Source: an uncultured Eubacterium sp.
Lineage (GTDB): Bacteria; Bacillota; Clostridia; Oscillospirales; Acutalibacteraceae
NCBI GenBank assembly: GCA_934561395.1
Contig: CAKTGF010000001.1
Coordinates: 1 to 64,000 of the forward strand
Reading direction: 5' to 3'
DNA: 64,000 nucleotides
Both the position numbers and the translations under genes were made by a program. This document shows, piece after piece, positions 1 through 7,654 of this stretch. Every line of letters starts with the position of its first letter. Position 1 is the stretch's first letter. The notes under the pieces are model-generated. The model was not told where the DNA came from. It worked only from the letters and a program-made list of their open reading frames with translations, and ran no database searches.

Positions 1-68
1 CCCCTTTAGGGGTTGTGTCCGTAAAAAGCCCTTCTAGGGCTTACTCAAGCCTCCGGCTTAGCCGGAGG
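1..68. repeat. three tandem hairpins at the window edge
   Basis: Three inverted repeats follow each other: CCCCT/AGGGG at 1-12, AAGCCCT/AGGGCTT at 26-42, and a nearly loopless CCTCCGGCT/AGCCGGAGG at 50-68. There is no T-run behind the last one, so a simple terminator for a gene left of the window is not a full explanation. Hairpins of this CCTCCGG type are common at ends of IS200/IS605-type elements in Clostridia, but no transposase is visible here. Bases 69-238 hold nothing else I can name. Confidence 0.4.
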
Positions 69-238
69 TCTTGACTTGGGTATTCGGTATCGTCGCTAAA
101 AAATTTCATAGGCAAAATTCAACATAAAAGCGCCATGTATTTAACATCATTTTTTGCATTTCGGCGATATAGGGCTGTTTTAATTGACCTTTGGCGATTT
201 AATTATTATAATGTAGGTGTTTTAAAGGAAGTGATGCA

Positions 239-928
239 TTGAAGAAACATTTTCAAATAAGCGAATCTGTAGAGCTTGGCTTAATTCTTGCGGTAGCAGG
301 CGGATTTATGGACGCATATTCATATATGTGCAGGGGCAAGGTTTTCGCAAACGCCCAAACAGGCAATATTTTACTGTTCGGCGTTAATTTATCCTCAGGG
401 GATTTTAAAACTGCCTTTCACTACGCACTGCCGGTTATTTCATTTGCCTGCGGAATTTTGCTTTCAGACCTTGTAAGGCATCACTTAAAATCAATAACCC
501 TTTTTCACTGGCGGCAAATAAGCGTTGGCTTTGAAATAATCATTTTGTTCTGCGTAGCATTTTTCACACAAAAGCAAAATATTATTGCAAACTGCCTTAC
601 CTCCCTTGCCTGCGGTATTCAGGTTGAAAGCTTTAGAAAAATTCACGGCAACGGCATTGCAACCACCATGTGCATAGGCAATCTGCGCTCGGCTATGGAA
701 AACATAAGCAACTACTGCTTTGATAACAAGAAAAAATCATTGGATAGAAGCATACTTTACCTTATGGTTATTTTGTTTTTCACAATCGGCGCAATTATAG
801 GCAACATATTGATTAAATATATGAACGAAAAGGCAATATGGGTTTGCTGCGGAATACTGCTGGTTGCATTTGTTATTATGTTTATTGACAGAGAAAAGGA
901 CGAAAGAAAAGCAAAGCAAAAGGCTTAA
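239..928 (+). CDS. YoaK/DUF1275 family membrane protein
   Basis: A 229-residue integral membrane protein with about six hydrophobic segments. The family signature is near the N terminus: GGFMDAYSY (about residues 22-30) followed by FANAQTGNIL (about 36-45), typical of DUF1275/YoaK proteins, whose substrate is unknown; transport or membrane signalling is often assumed. The start is a TTG at 239 behind AAGGAAG at 226-231; the nearby ATG at 234 reads straight into a stop, so TTG is the only good choice. The C terminus is short and basic. It is monocistronic, followed at once by a strong terminator. Family assignment is firm, function is not. Confidence 0.8.
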   Translation: MKKHFQISESVELGLILAVAGGFMDAYSYMCRGKVFANAQTGNILLFGVNLSSGDFKTAFHYALPVISFACGILLSDLVRHHLKSITLFHWRQISVGFEIIILFCVAFFTQKQNIIANCLTSLACGIQVESFRKIHGNGIATTMCIGNLRSAMENISNYCFDNKKKSLDRSILYLMVILFFTIGAIIGNILIKYMNEKAIWVCCGILLVAFVIMFIDREKDERKAKQKA

Positions 929-946
929 TTTAATATTGGTTCACAT

Positions 947-980
947 AAAAAGCACATTGATTTTTATCAATGTGCTTTTT
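947..980 (+). terminator. rho-independent terminator of the DUF1275 gene
   Basis: A 14-bp perfect stem (947-960 with 967-980) with a 6-nt loop; the second arm ends in five T. It lies 19 bases after the stop codon. Confidence 0.85.
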
Positions 981-1129
981 GTTATGCCGGAAAAAACGAG
1001 TTTAAGGCGTTATAAAGATATAAGAACATATAGTCATATTTGTGATAATTGTAACACCTAAAGTTAGGTTTAGGTCAAGCATTTTTTGCGATTACATAAA
1101 AAATATATTTCTTTACTGCAAAGCATTTG

Positions 1130-2062
1130 TTACAGCATAAGCTCGTCCTTTTTCCGCTGCTTTGATTTGTAAATAGACACGGGTACGGCACAACCTATGG
1201 CTCCGCCCACAACCGCACCCCCTAAAAGAAATGCCCACCAAAGGGGATATTTTGCCTGCTTTTCATCATCTGCCACCGTTTGTGCAGGCTTTTCGGCAAC
1301 GGTTGTTGTTACCTGCTGTTCCTTCGTGTAGCTTTTACCGAATTCGTCCTCATAGGTAATGGTTACGATTCCCTCAAAATCGCCAAGTTCACTGCCGACC
1401 CTTAAATTAGCCGTGGCAGTGCCCTGCTCGCCCGGCTCGATTTCGCCCACATAGGTAGTACCGCCGCTTTCAAGATTATCAATATCAAAATCAACTTTGC
1501 AATTATTAAGGGTGCTTTTGCCTGTGTTAAACAAAGAAATATCCATAGTTACGGTATCCTGTGCGTAAACCCTTTCAGGCAGCTGCACACCGCTGAAATC
1601 AAGCCCAACGGTTTGCTTTACATTAATTCTGATAACATCGCTGCCGTTGTAGGCATTATAATATTCATCCTCATACTCGCTTGCAATTGTAACTGCGTGC
1701 TCACCTATTTGTGCGGTGGCGGCAGCAGTAAGCTCAAGCTCCCAGGTGTATGTTGCGCCGGGCTTGATTGCTTCAACATATTTATTGCCGGTGCCCACGG
1801 GCTTAATATCGCCGCTTTCCTCACTGACCGAAAGCTTAATATTGCTAACCGCCTTTGACTTGCTGTAATTTTTTAACGAAACGGTAACCTTTGTTTTTTT
1901 ATCGGGCATAAGGCTGCCGCCCTCAACCGTAAAATTGCTTACCATAAGGCGAGGTGCGGAGGAATCCTGCGGCCTTTCGCCTGTATCATCTGCGGCATAA
2001 GCGGTTGCAGTAAAGCAAAAACACATAATTGCCGCAAGAATAATTGTAAATAATTTTTTCAT
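1130..2062 (-). CDS. secreted, membrane-anchored CARDB/COG1361-like accessory protein of an ABC transporter
   Basis: 310 residues: a signal peptide (about 1-23, ending AYAAD), two Ig-like beta-sandwich repeats resembling CARDB/S-layer COG1361 modules (about 38-150 and 155-255, each with a 'G.....ITYEDEFG'-like end), then one C-terminal transmembrane helix (about 275-297) and a basic tail. Its ATG overlaps the stop of the upstream permease (TAATG), so translation is coupled. In Clostridia such proteins often accompany MacB/FtsX-type exporters; a role as an extracellular subunit of the permease is inferred from this. No catalytic motif is visible. Confidence 0.65.
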   Translation of the reverse strand: MKKLFTIILAAIMCFCFTATAYAADDTGERPQDSSAPRLMVSNFTVEGGSLMPDKKTKVTVSLKNYSKSKAVSNIKLSVSEESGDIKPVGTGNKYVEAIKPGATYTWELELTAAATAQIGEHAVTIASEYEDEYYNAYNGSDVIRINVKQTVGLDFSGVQLPERVYAQDTVTMDISLFNTGKSTLNNCKVDFDIDNLESGGTTYVGEIEPGEQGTATANLRVGSELGDFEGIVTITYEDEFGKSYTKEQQVTTTVAEKPAQTVADDEKQAKYPLWWAFLLGGAVVGGAIGCAVPVSIYKSKQRKKDELML

Positions 2063-4764
2063 TATAGCTCCCTTATGTTTTCAACAATACTGTTTTTCAT
2101 TTCTTTTCTGACCCTTATCCAAAGGTTAAGCGAGCAAACCCCAAACAGCGCCGCAACCATAATCAAGGTTATCCACGGGTTGAAGGTAATTGTGGTTTTG
2201 CCTGTTTTAAAGATGTAGTCATACAGCTTTCCGCCGCCATAGCCCAACAAATATATGCCAAAGCCAAAGCAAATTCCGTATTTAAACATTGACAGCATTT
2301 GTATAACATAGGATTTAACCAAAGCACCCTCTCCTGCTCCGACAGCACGGAGAATACCGATAGCCCGCTTATTTTCCCGTATTCGGGCGGTTATTGAATT
2401 ATTGATTACGCTTGCACAAATAGCAAAGCAAAGAATGATTACCGCAAGTATTTGTGACAAAACCCTGTAAATCTGTTTTTCCTGAGTTTGCTTTAACTCA
2501 TAATTTGAGTCAATATACGCACCGTGCTTTTGGGAATAGGTATCAAGCTCGCTCATAATTTCTTCATCGGTTTCCGCTGTCAAAGACTCTGAAACGGTTT
2601 TATCAAGATCCATATACAAATATTCATACCCTACCCCTTGCTTGAATTTTTCAAGCCCTGCATAGGTGGTAACAATTCCAAAACAGTTATAAATTTCCAG
2701 CCGCATGGTATCGGCATCATCAGGGCTGATTATTGCGCCTATTTCAACATTATAGCTGCCGTCAATTTTTTCACTGTAAAGCTCTGTGTTTTCATCATAG
2801 GTAGTTGACTTAAAATCTATATTTGTCCTTTGGCCGGATTTATACGGGCTTTCGGCTACAAGTATTGATTGGTAGCCAAAATCCTTTTTACCGATTTTTT
2901 CATCGCAATTAATGCCTATTGCAGCGGTGTTATTGCGGGAATATCCCACCAATTCGGCTTTTTTGGGCGCTACCAAAATAACCTGCTCACCGGAATTGAT
3001 TTTGTCAATGTCGATTTTACCGTCATAAACATATTTATTAAGCTTTTGAACGGTGCCTGTATCAACCGCAACAACAGAGGTGCTGATAAAATCAGAGGTA
3101 AGCCCCAAGTCTTTCTTTGACTCCTGATAATATTTGTCGGGAGCGGAATTTTTCACATTGCTTGCCAAAAGCTCGTTAGAGCCGGTCACAATATCAAAGC
3201 TGTTGCTGTTAACCACTCTGAAAAAATCATCAATGCCGTCATATTCAACAATAGCGTCGGCACGCTTGCGGCCCAAAACCTCGGAAAAATAAGGCATTGC
3301 GGATATTTCCTGCTTTTCAGCTTCGGTAAGAGGGTCGTTACCCGATGAAACATAATAATCGCTGGGCAGTAAATATACCTCATTCTTAACCAAATGGAAA
3401 AGCGAAAATCCAAAGCTTGAAATAATTATTGCCACGCTCAGCATTATACTAACCGTTACCTTTGCCGAACCGTAAAGCTGCAAATTCCTTTTTGCAATAT
3501 GAGCGGAGGGGTCGTATTGATTTTGGGATTTAATTTTTTTAGCCTTAACCTTTCTTGCGGTGTCGGTATCCCTGATTGCCTGCATGGGAGAAAGCTTTGA
3601 TGCCATAACAAGAGGAATAAGCGCAGAGCACAAAACCACAACAATATCAACCGCCATTGCAACAGGCAGTGCAATAAGACTTTTTGAAATTACAACATTG
3701 TCCGAGATTAAGCCCAGCACCACACGAACAATGCAATATGACGCAAGGGTGCTGACAGGTGCGGCAATTAGTGTGATTATAAGCGCCTCCCTGCCGAATA
3801 TATTAATTATCTGCCTGCGTGTTGTACCCACTGCCCTGAGCAATCCGATTTGCCTTTTACGCTCTTTTAAATTTGTATTAAAGGCATTAAAAATAGCTAC
3901 ACAGGAGGCAAAAATAAGCATTGCGATAATTAACAGCAGTGTATCGCCGCCGCTGAATAAGTTATCCAAAGAGGTGTCATATCCGTTGCGGCTGCGTATG
4001 CTGAGTATGTTGGATTCAAAATCATCTGAAATGCCGCATAAATATTTGTTAAAATTTTCCTCTGCTTTTATATTACTGTAATCTTCGTCAACATAAGCAA
4101 CAAGCTTTTCCTTGCCGCCCGGTTCAACCGCTGTGTTATCTGCAACAAAAATGCCCGGTATTAAAACATCATAGCTGCCTGCCTCTTTGTATTCGATATT
4201 GCTTTTCTTATCCTCAAGAATACCCACAAGGGTGTACTGCTTATCAACGGTTTTTAGGTAGCTGTCTGCATTTTGAACATCCAGCTTTAAAGAAAGGGTG
4301 TCGCCGAGTTTAGCGTTCTTATAGCCCAGCTTAATTAGGGTGTTTTTTTCAACAGCCACCTCGTTTTCGTTAACGGGCAGCGTTCCCTCGCTTAAAATTT
4401 GGTATGAAATTGCCCTTGCCTTTTCATCCATCCAGCAAACATTTGCGCCGTAGCGCTTTTCGTCTTCATCTTTATAAGCGTAGCCTATGGTGTGTGCAAA
4501 GCCAAAGTCCTTAATCAGTCCCTCGTCCTTTGCCTCGGCGTATTCCGCTTCGCCGAATTTTTCCGAATAATACACACCTGCCTGCTTGCCGTATTCACGG
4601 TATCCGTTTTCAGTGGCGGTTTCATTTGCACTGAACATCAAAAAAACAGTGCTTGAAGATAACACCATTGCAAAAATAATACCGATAATCATTATGGTAT
4701 ATTGCTTTCGGCGTTGCTTAAGGTTGCCCAGCGCAAGGGTGTTAACGGTTAACTTATTTTTCAT
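2062..4764 (-). CDS. FtsX/MacB-type ABC transporter permease with two FtsX domains
   Basis: 900 residues. An N-terminal membrane helix (about 22-45) and a large extracellular region are followed by a first FtsX core (helices about 275-400, with the hallmark LKERKRQIGLLRAVG at about 300-315). After a linker the pattern repeats: helix at about 435-455, extracellular region, second FtsX core at about 770-890 with IRENKRAIGILRAVGA. This layout matches exporters and antimicrobial-peptide response transporters of the MacB/Vex kind rather than importers. SD GAGGTG precedes the ATG. Two bases separate it from the upstream ATPase gene and it overlaps the downstream CARDB-like gene, so the three form one unit. 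Substrate unknown. Confidence 0.85.
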   Translation of the reverse strand: MKNKLTVNTLALGNLKQRRKQYTIMIIGIIFAMVLSSSTVFLMFSANETATENGYREYGKQAGVYYSEKFGEAEYAEAKDEGLIKDFGFAHTIGYAYKDEDEKRYGANVCWMDEKARAISYQILSEGTLPVNENEVAVEKNTLIKLGYKNAKLGDTLSLKLDVQNADSYLKTVDKQYTLVGILEDKKSNIEYKEAGSYDVLIPGIFVADNTAVEPGGKEKLVAYVDEDYSNIKAEENFNKYLCGISDDFESNILSIRSRNGYDTSLDNLFSGGDTLLLIIAMLIFASCVAIFNAFNTNLKERKRQIGLLRAVGTTRRQIINIFGREALIITLIAAPVSTLASYCIVRVVLGLISDNVVISKSLIALPVAMAVDIVVVLCSALIPLVMASKLSPMQAIRDTDTARKVKAKKIKSQNQYDPSAHIAKRNLQLYGSAKVTVSIMLSVAIIISSFGFSLFHLVKNEVYLLPSDYYVSSGNDPLTEAEKQEISAMPYFSEVLGRKRADAIVEYDGIDDFFRVVNSNSFDIVTGSNELLASNVKNSAPDKYYQESKKDLGLTSDFISTSVVAVDTGTVQKLNKYVYDGKIDIDKINSGEQVILVAPKKAELVGYSRNNTAAIGINCDEKIGKKDFGYQSILVAESPYKSGQRTNIDFKSTTYDENTELYSEKIDGSYNVEIGAIISPDDADTMRLEIYNCFGIVTTYAGLEKFKQGVGYEYLYMDLDKTVSESLTAETDEEIMSELDTYSQKHGAYIDSNYELKQTQEKQIYRVLSQILAVIILCFAICASVINNSITARIRENKRAIGILRAVGAGEGALVKSYVIQMLSMFKYGICFGFGIYLLGYGGGKLYDYIFKTGKTTITFNPWITLIMVAALFGVCSLNLWIRVRKEMKNSIVENIREL

Positions 4765-4766
4765 AT

Positions 4767-5453
4767 TTACACCTCTGTACCCTTGGTATCCTTAACAATT
4801 TTGCCGTCCTCAATAGTTAAAATTCTGCTTGCCTGCTCTGCAACTCCCAAATCGTGGGTAACAAGAATAAGGGTTACTCCAAGCTCGCTTGCGGCATATT
4901 TAAGCAGGGCAATAACCTCCCTGCCGCTTTTGCCGTCAAGGTTGCCGGTGGGCTCGTCAGCAAACAAAATCGACGGCTTGTTGGCAAGCGCCCTTGCAAT
5001 GGCAATGCGCTGCTGTTGACCGCCCGAAAGCGCAGAGGGCAGATGCTCAAGCCTGTCCTCAATACCAAGCATTTTAATTATTTTTTCAATATACTCTCTG
5101 TCAACCTTTTTCTTATCAAGCATAATCGGCAAAAGAATATTCTCATAGCCTGTAAGTTCGTTAACAAGATTGTAGGATTGGAACACAAAGCCAAAGCGCC
5201 TGCGCCTTAAAATAGAAAGTTGATTGTCGCTGTAGCTGCTCAGCTGCTTGCCCCCGTATGTCACATAGCCCGAGGTTGGATTTTCAAGGGATGACAAAAT
5301 ATGCAGCAGTGTTGATTTTCCCGAGCCTGAGGGGCCTGTAACAGCGCAAAATTCCCCCTGCTCAAAAGCAACCGTAACATCATCAACAGCCTTAATAATG
5401 CTGTCGCCGTTGCCATATTCCTTTGTTAAATTTGTGCAGGAAATAATATCCAT
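4767..5453 (-). CDS. ABC transporter ATP-binding protein (MacB/LolD/FtsE class)
   Basis: 228 residues, a complete nucleotide-binding domain: Walker A GPSGSGKST (about 36-44), Q-loop FQSYNLV, signature LSGGQQQRIAIARALA (about 142-157), Walker B ILFADEPTG (about 162-170), D-loop GNLD and switch His in LVTHD. It powers the FtsX permease encoded directly downstream. The start is placed at the ATG at 5453 behind AAAGGAG at 5464-5470; a GTG three codons upstream overlaps the SD and is unlikely. The gene is the first after the repeat-bearing promoter at 5484-5524. Confidence 0.9.
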   Translation of the reverse strand: MDIISCTNLTKEYGNGDSIIKAVDDVTVAFEQGEFCAVTGPSGSGKSTLLHILSSLENPTSGYVTYGGKQLSSYSDNQLSILRRRRFGFVFQSYNLVNELTGYENILLPIMLDKKKVDREYIEKIIKMLGIEDRLEHLPSALSGGQQQRIAIARALANKPSILFADEPTGNLDGKSGREVIALLKYAASELGVTLILVTHDLGVAEQASRILTIEDGKIVKDTKGTEV

Positions 5454-5483
5454 AGCTAACACTCCTTTTTTATTTTCATCCTG

Positions 5484-5524
5484 ATTATATCTTGTTAATC
5501 TTTCGTTTATCTTACTTTAATCTT
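5484..5524 (-). promoter_or_regulatory. ABC-operon promoter with three 11-bp-spaced direct repeats
   Basis: Reading toward the ABC genes there are three copies of AAGATWAA at 5517-5524, 5506-5513 and 5495-5502, exactly 11 bp apart, ending just before a TATAAT -10 box (5484-5489). The repeats cover the -35 position. Tandem half-sites on one helix face at 11-bp spacing are typical of OmpR/PhoB-family response regulators, and such a regulator is encoded nearby at 6851-7510. I infer this is its operator. Confidence 0.7.
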
Positions 5525-5587
5525 AAGTATCTGTAAGGTTTAAAAAACTGCCGATAAAAACAATATGCAATTGCCGCACCGAAAAAC

Positions 5588-5616
5588 TTGACAATAATAA
5601 CTGCCGGCAGTATAAT
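5588..5616 (+). promoter_or_regulatory. consensus SigA promoter of the antitoxin RNA
   Basis: TTGACA (5588-5593), 17-bp spacer, TATAAT (5611-5616): a perfect consensus, predicting a transcript start near 5623. It faces right, against the surrounding genes. Confidence 0.85.
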
Positions 5617-5622
5617 ATAAAT

Positions 5623-5714
5623 GAACAAGGAGCTACCCGATAGACGGTTAGCCCCAGTAAGTGTTAAAAATAACCACCCTACGTTTTAGCGGACTGAAGG
5701 GCGGTTATTTTTTT
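5623..5714 (+). ncRNA. candidate type I antitoxin RNA (RNA II-like)
   Basis: A short transcript of about 90 nt runs from the consensus promoter at 5588-5616 to the terminator at 5668-5714. It has no ORF with an SD. Its 5' part contains one copy of a direct repeat (5633-5653) and can fold on itself (GCTA.CCG with CGG.TAGC). Its 3' part is antisense to the stop codon and terminator of the toxin mRNA. This is the organisation of RNA II of the par/Fst systems; the assignment is by architecture. Confidence 0.65.
5668..5714. terminator. bidirectional terminator shared by toxin and antitoxin RNAs
   Basis: Arms AAATAACCACCCT (5668-5680) and AGGGCGGTTATTT (5698-5710) pair with one A.C mismatch on the plus RNA and a G.U pair on the minus RNA. 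A run of T follows on both strands (5708-5714 plus; complement of 5666-5670 minus). Confidence 0.75.
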
Positions 5715-5776
5715 GCTAAATATAGAATAATTATGATAATCATAATATTAGTTATGTAAACTAAAAACTCTGTCAT
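5705..5776 (-). CDS. small hydrophobic peptide, candidate Fst-like type I toxin
   Basis: A 23-codon ORF. The peptide starts MTEFLVYITN, continues with a run of Met/Ile/Leu (about residues 11-20) and ends in AKK, so it is one membrane helix with a lysine tail. The SD AGGGGG (5785-5790) is unusually strong, 8 nt before this ATG; an in-frame ATG at 5782 is too close to it. The stop codon lies inside the bidirectional terminator, as in fst. The leader has a GAGGGCA/TGCCCTC hairpin at 5803-5817. It resembles Fst/Ldr-type toxins in size and topology but not clearly in sequence; no toxicity is shown. Confidence 0.65.
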   Translation of the reverse strand: MTEFLVYITNIMIIIIILYLAKK

Positions 5777-5886
5777 TTGCATCACCCCCTAACATTGCAT
5801 TAGAGGGCATTGCCCTCCGTATGTCAGAGGACTAACCGCCTACCGTTTATAGATAGCTCCAAGGGAATAAACTTGTTCCGCTTGTT

Positions 5887-5915
5887 ACTATACAATATTT
5901 CGATATTTTAGTAAA
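5887..5915 (-). promoter_or_regulatory. promoter of the toxin mRNA
   Basis: Read leftward: TTTACT (5910-5915), 17-bp spacer, TATAGT (5887-5892). It predicts a start near 5880 and a toxin mRNA of about 220 nt with a long structured leader. Confidence 0.6.
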
Positions 5916-5960
5916 GTTAAAACGCAAATACAACATGTTTATATTGCATTGTAATTTTAA

Positions 5961-6851
5961 CTATATTGTAACATATCCGTCTATATGGGGAAGGCAGATA
6001 ATAATATTCAGTCCCTCTTTTCCGTTTTCGGCAACAATGGTGCCGTGGTGCTTTTCAACAATGGCCTTTGTGATAGCAAGCCCTATTCCTGCACTGTTTG
6101 GGGTTGCGTTGTCGGTTCTGTGAAAGCGGCTGAAAAGCAGTGGCAGCTCCTCATTGGGCACACCGCCGCCGTTATCGTTAATGCAAATATTTGTTGATTT
6201 TTCGCTGTGGTTAATCACGATTTCGATTTTGCCGTTATCAGCCGTGTGCTCGCAGGCATTTTTAACAACATTTGCAATTGCCTCATACATCCAAGCCCTG
6301 TCAATTCGGGCTATGCTGTCCCCTGAAACAATATATGTTTTGTTTGGGAAAAGGGGCTTAAATTCGTTTACTATTTCATTTGAAAGTTTTGCTAAGTTCT
6401 CAGGGCGAAAGCTCATTTTGTAACTGTCACTTTTGATTTTCTCAAGGCGAAGAAGTTTGTATATCAGCCCCTCCATTTTCTCAATCAGTGCCAACTCTTT
6501 TTCAGTATGCTCACCGGGGTTTTGCTCCTGCTCCATTTCAACATAAAGCTTTAATCCCGCTAAGGGAGTTTTCAGCTGATGGGAAACATCACTTATAAAC
6601 TCTGTATTCTCCCTTGATTTTTTTGCAATATTGCCCTGCTCTAAGCGATATTGCTCCTCCAAATCAGCAATGGCATTTTGCAGGGCGGCAAAATGGTTAT
6701 CCCTTGTGCTGAATTCCGTAGATTTACCGCCGGAGATAAACTCCTCAACACTGTGGGTAAGACGGTCAACATCACGGTGGAGCTTTCGGTTTTTAACAAA
6801 GATAATGATTATAAGCAAAGCCAAAACGGCTGTAATAAAATACCAAATCAT
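5961..6851 (-). CDS. sensor histidine kinase of a two-component system
   Basis: 296 residues with one N-terminal membrane helix (about 3-19) and almost no extracellular loop. Then come a linker helix, a dimerisation/phosphoacceptor segment with the H-box DVSHQLKTPLAG (His at about residue 90), N-box NVVKNACEHT, G1 NDNGGGVP, F-box and G2 AGIGLAI. The short input region is typical of kinases that sense through a partner transporter (BceS/VanS-like). Its ATG overlaps the regulator stop (TAATG). The downstream FtsX-type ABC genes are the likely target and possibly the sensing partner. Confidence 0.9.
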   Translation of the reverse strand: MIWYFITAVLALLIIIIFVKNRKLHRDVDRLTHSVEEFISGGKSTEFSTRDNHFAALQNAIADLEEQYRLEQGNIAKKSRENTEFISDVSHQLKTPLAGLKLYVEMEQEQNPGEHTEKELALIEKMEGLIYKLLRLEKIKSDSYKMSFRPENLAKLSNEIVNEFKPLFPNKTYIVSGDSIARIDRAWMYEAIANVVKNACEHTADNGKIEIVINHSEKSTNICINDNGGGVPNEELPLLFSRFHRTDNATPNSAGIGLAITKAIVEKHHGTIVAENGKEGLNIIICLPHIDGYVTI

Positions 6852-7510
6852 TATTTATCCTCCCACCTGTAGCCAACACCCCGTATTGTTTTAATGTGAG
6901 CAGTGCCGATTTTTTCACGCAGCCTGCTTATATGAACGCTCAGGGTGTTATCGTCAATAAAATCCCCGTTATCATCCCAAATGCTTTTTAACAGCACGCC
7001 ACGGGTAACAATAATTCCGTTATTGCGAATAAGCATTGACAGTATTTGAAATTCGGTTTTTGTAACAAAAATAATTTCATTGTTTTTTCTGACTGTCATA
7101 TTGCCCATATCTATTACAAGGTCGGAGCTTTTAACAACGCTGCTTGCCATTTTTCGGCGCAGCAGCGCACGCACCCTTGACATAAACTCCAGCAGCTTAA
7201 AGGGCTTGGTTACATAATCGTCGCCCCCTGCGTCAAGCCCTCTTACAATTTGAATTTCGTCATCACAGGCTGTAAGAAAAAGAATGGGCACTCCCCACCC
7301 TTTACCACGAATGCTCTCGCAAAAATCAAAGCCGTTACCGTCGGGCAGCATAACATCAAGTATTATAAGATTAACGCTGTCGTCAAGGCTGCGGCAGGCG
7401 TCGGCAACAGTTGATACGCTTACAACCGTATAACCTTCCTTACCCAGCATTTCGCACAGACCGTCACGCAAAAAAGAATCATCTTCCACCAATAAAATTT
7501 TTGTTTGCAT
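6851..7510 (-). CDS. OmpR/PhoB-family response regulator
   Basis: 219 residues: receiver domain (about 1-115) with acidic pair VEDD, phospho-acceptor Asp in LIILDVMLPDG (about residue 52), conserved Thr in FLTA and Lys in VTKPFKL; then a winged-helix trans_reg_C DNA-binding domain (about 125-217) ending in RGVGYRW. It is encoded just before its kinase with overlapping stop/start. The 11-bp-spaced repeats upstream of the ABC genes fit its family's binding mode. An inverted repeat ACCTTA/TAAGGT lies in its own upstream region near 7570-7590. Confidence 0.92.
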   Translation of the reverse strand: MQTKILLVEDDSFLRDGLCEMLGKEGYTVVSVSTVADACRSLDDSVNLIILDVMLPDGNGFDFCESIRGKGWGVPILFLTACDDEIQIVRGLDAGGDDYVTKPFKLLEFMSRVRALLRRKMASSVVKSSDLVIDMGNMTVRKNNEIIFVTKTEFQILSMLIRNNGIIVTRGVLLKSIWDDNGDFIDDNTLSVHISRLREKIGTAHIKTIRGVGYRWEDK

Positions 7511-7607
7511 ATTATCACCACGCTAATAATAACACAGTTTTTAACAGCTATCAACCGGCTTTGCAAACCTTACCGAATCTTAAGGTAAGCAGGATTAACG
7601 CACAGAA

Positions 7608-7638
7608 AAATCCGACCGATTAAGTATCGGTCGGATTT
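7608..7638 (-). terminator. terminator of the GPH symporter gene
   Basis: A 13-bp perfect stem (7608-7620 with 7626-7638) and a 5-nt loop; read leftward the second arm continues into TTTTC. It lies 17 bases after the stop. Confidence 0.8.
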
Positions 7639-7654
7639 CATAATATCGAATTTA

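Larger units (their letters stand above)
5633..5860. repeat. direct-repeat pair of the toxin-antitoxin module
   Basis: 5633-5653 and 5840-5860 share the core CTACC...ATAGA...TAGC in the same orientation. One copy lies at the 5' end of each convergent transcript, so the two RNAs are complementary there although their promoters are about 290 bp apart, as with DRa/DRb of pAD1 par. Confidence 0.6.

Noticed and set aside
3560..4081. Long open frame (173 codons) antisense to the FtsX permease gene
   Set aside because: It lies wholly inside a well supported gene, has no SD and an unprotein-like composition. The same holds for long antisense frames at 14575-15084, 25845-26432, 27451-28008 and 34675-35220.
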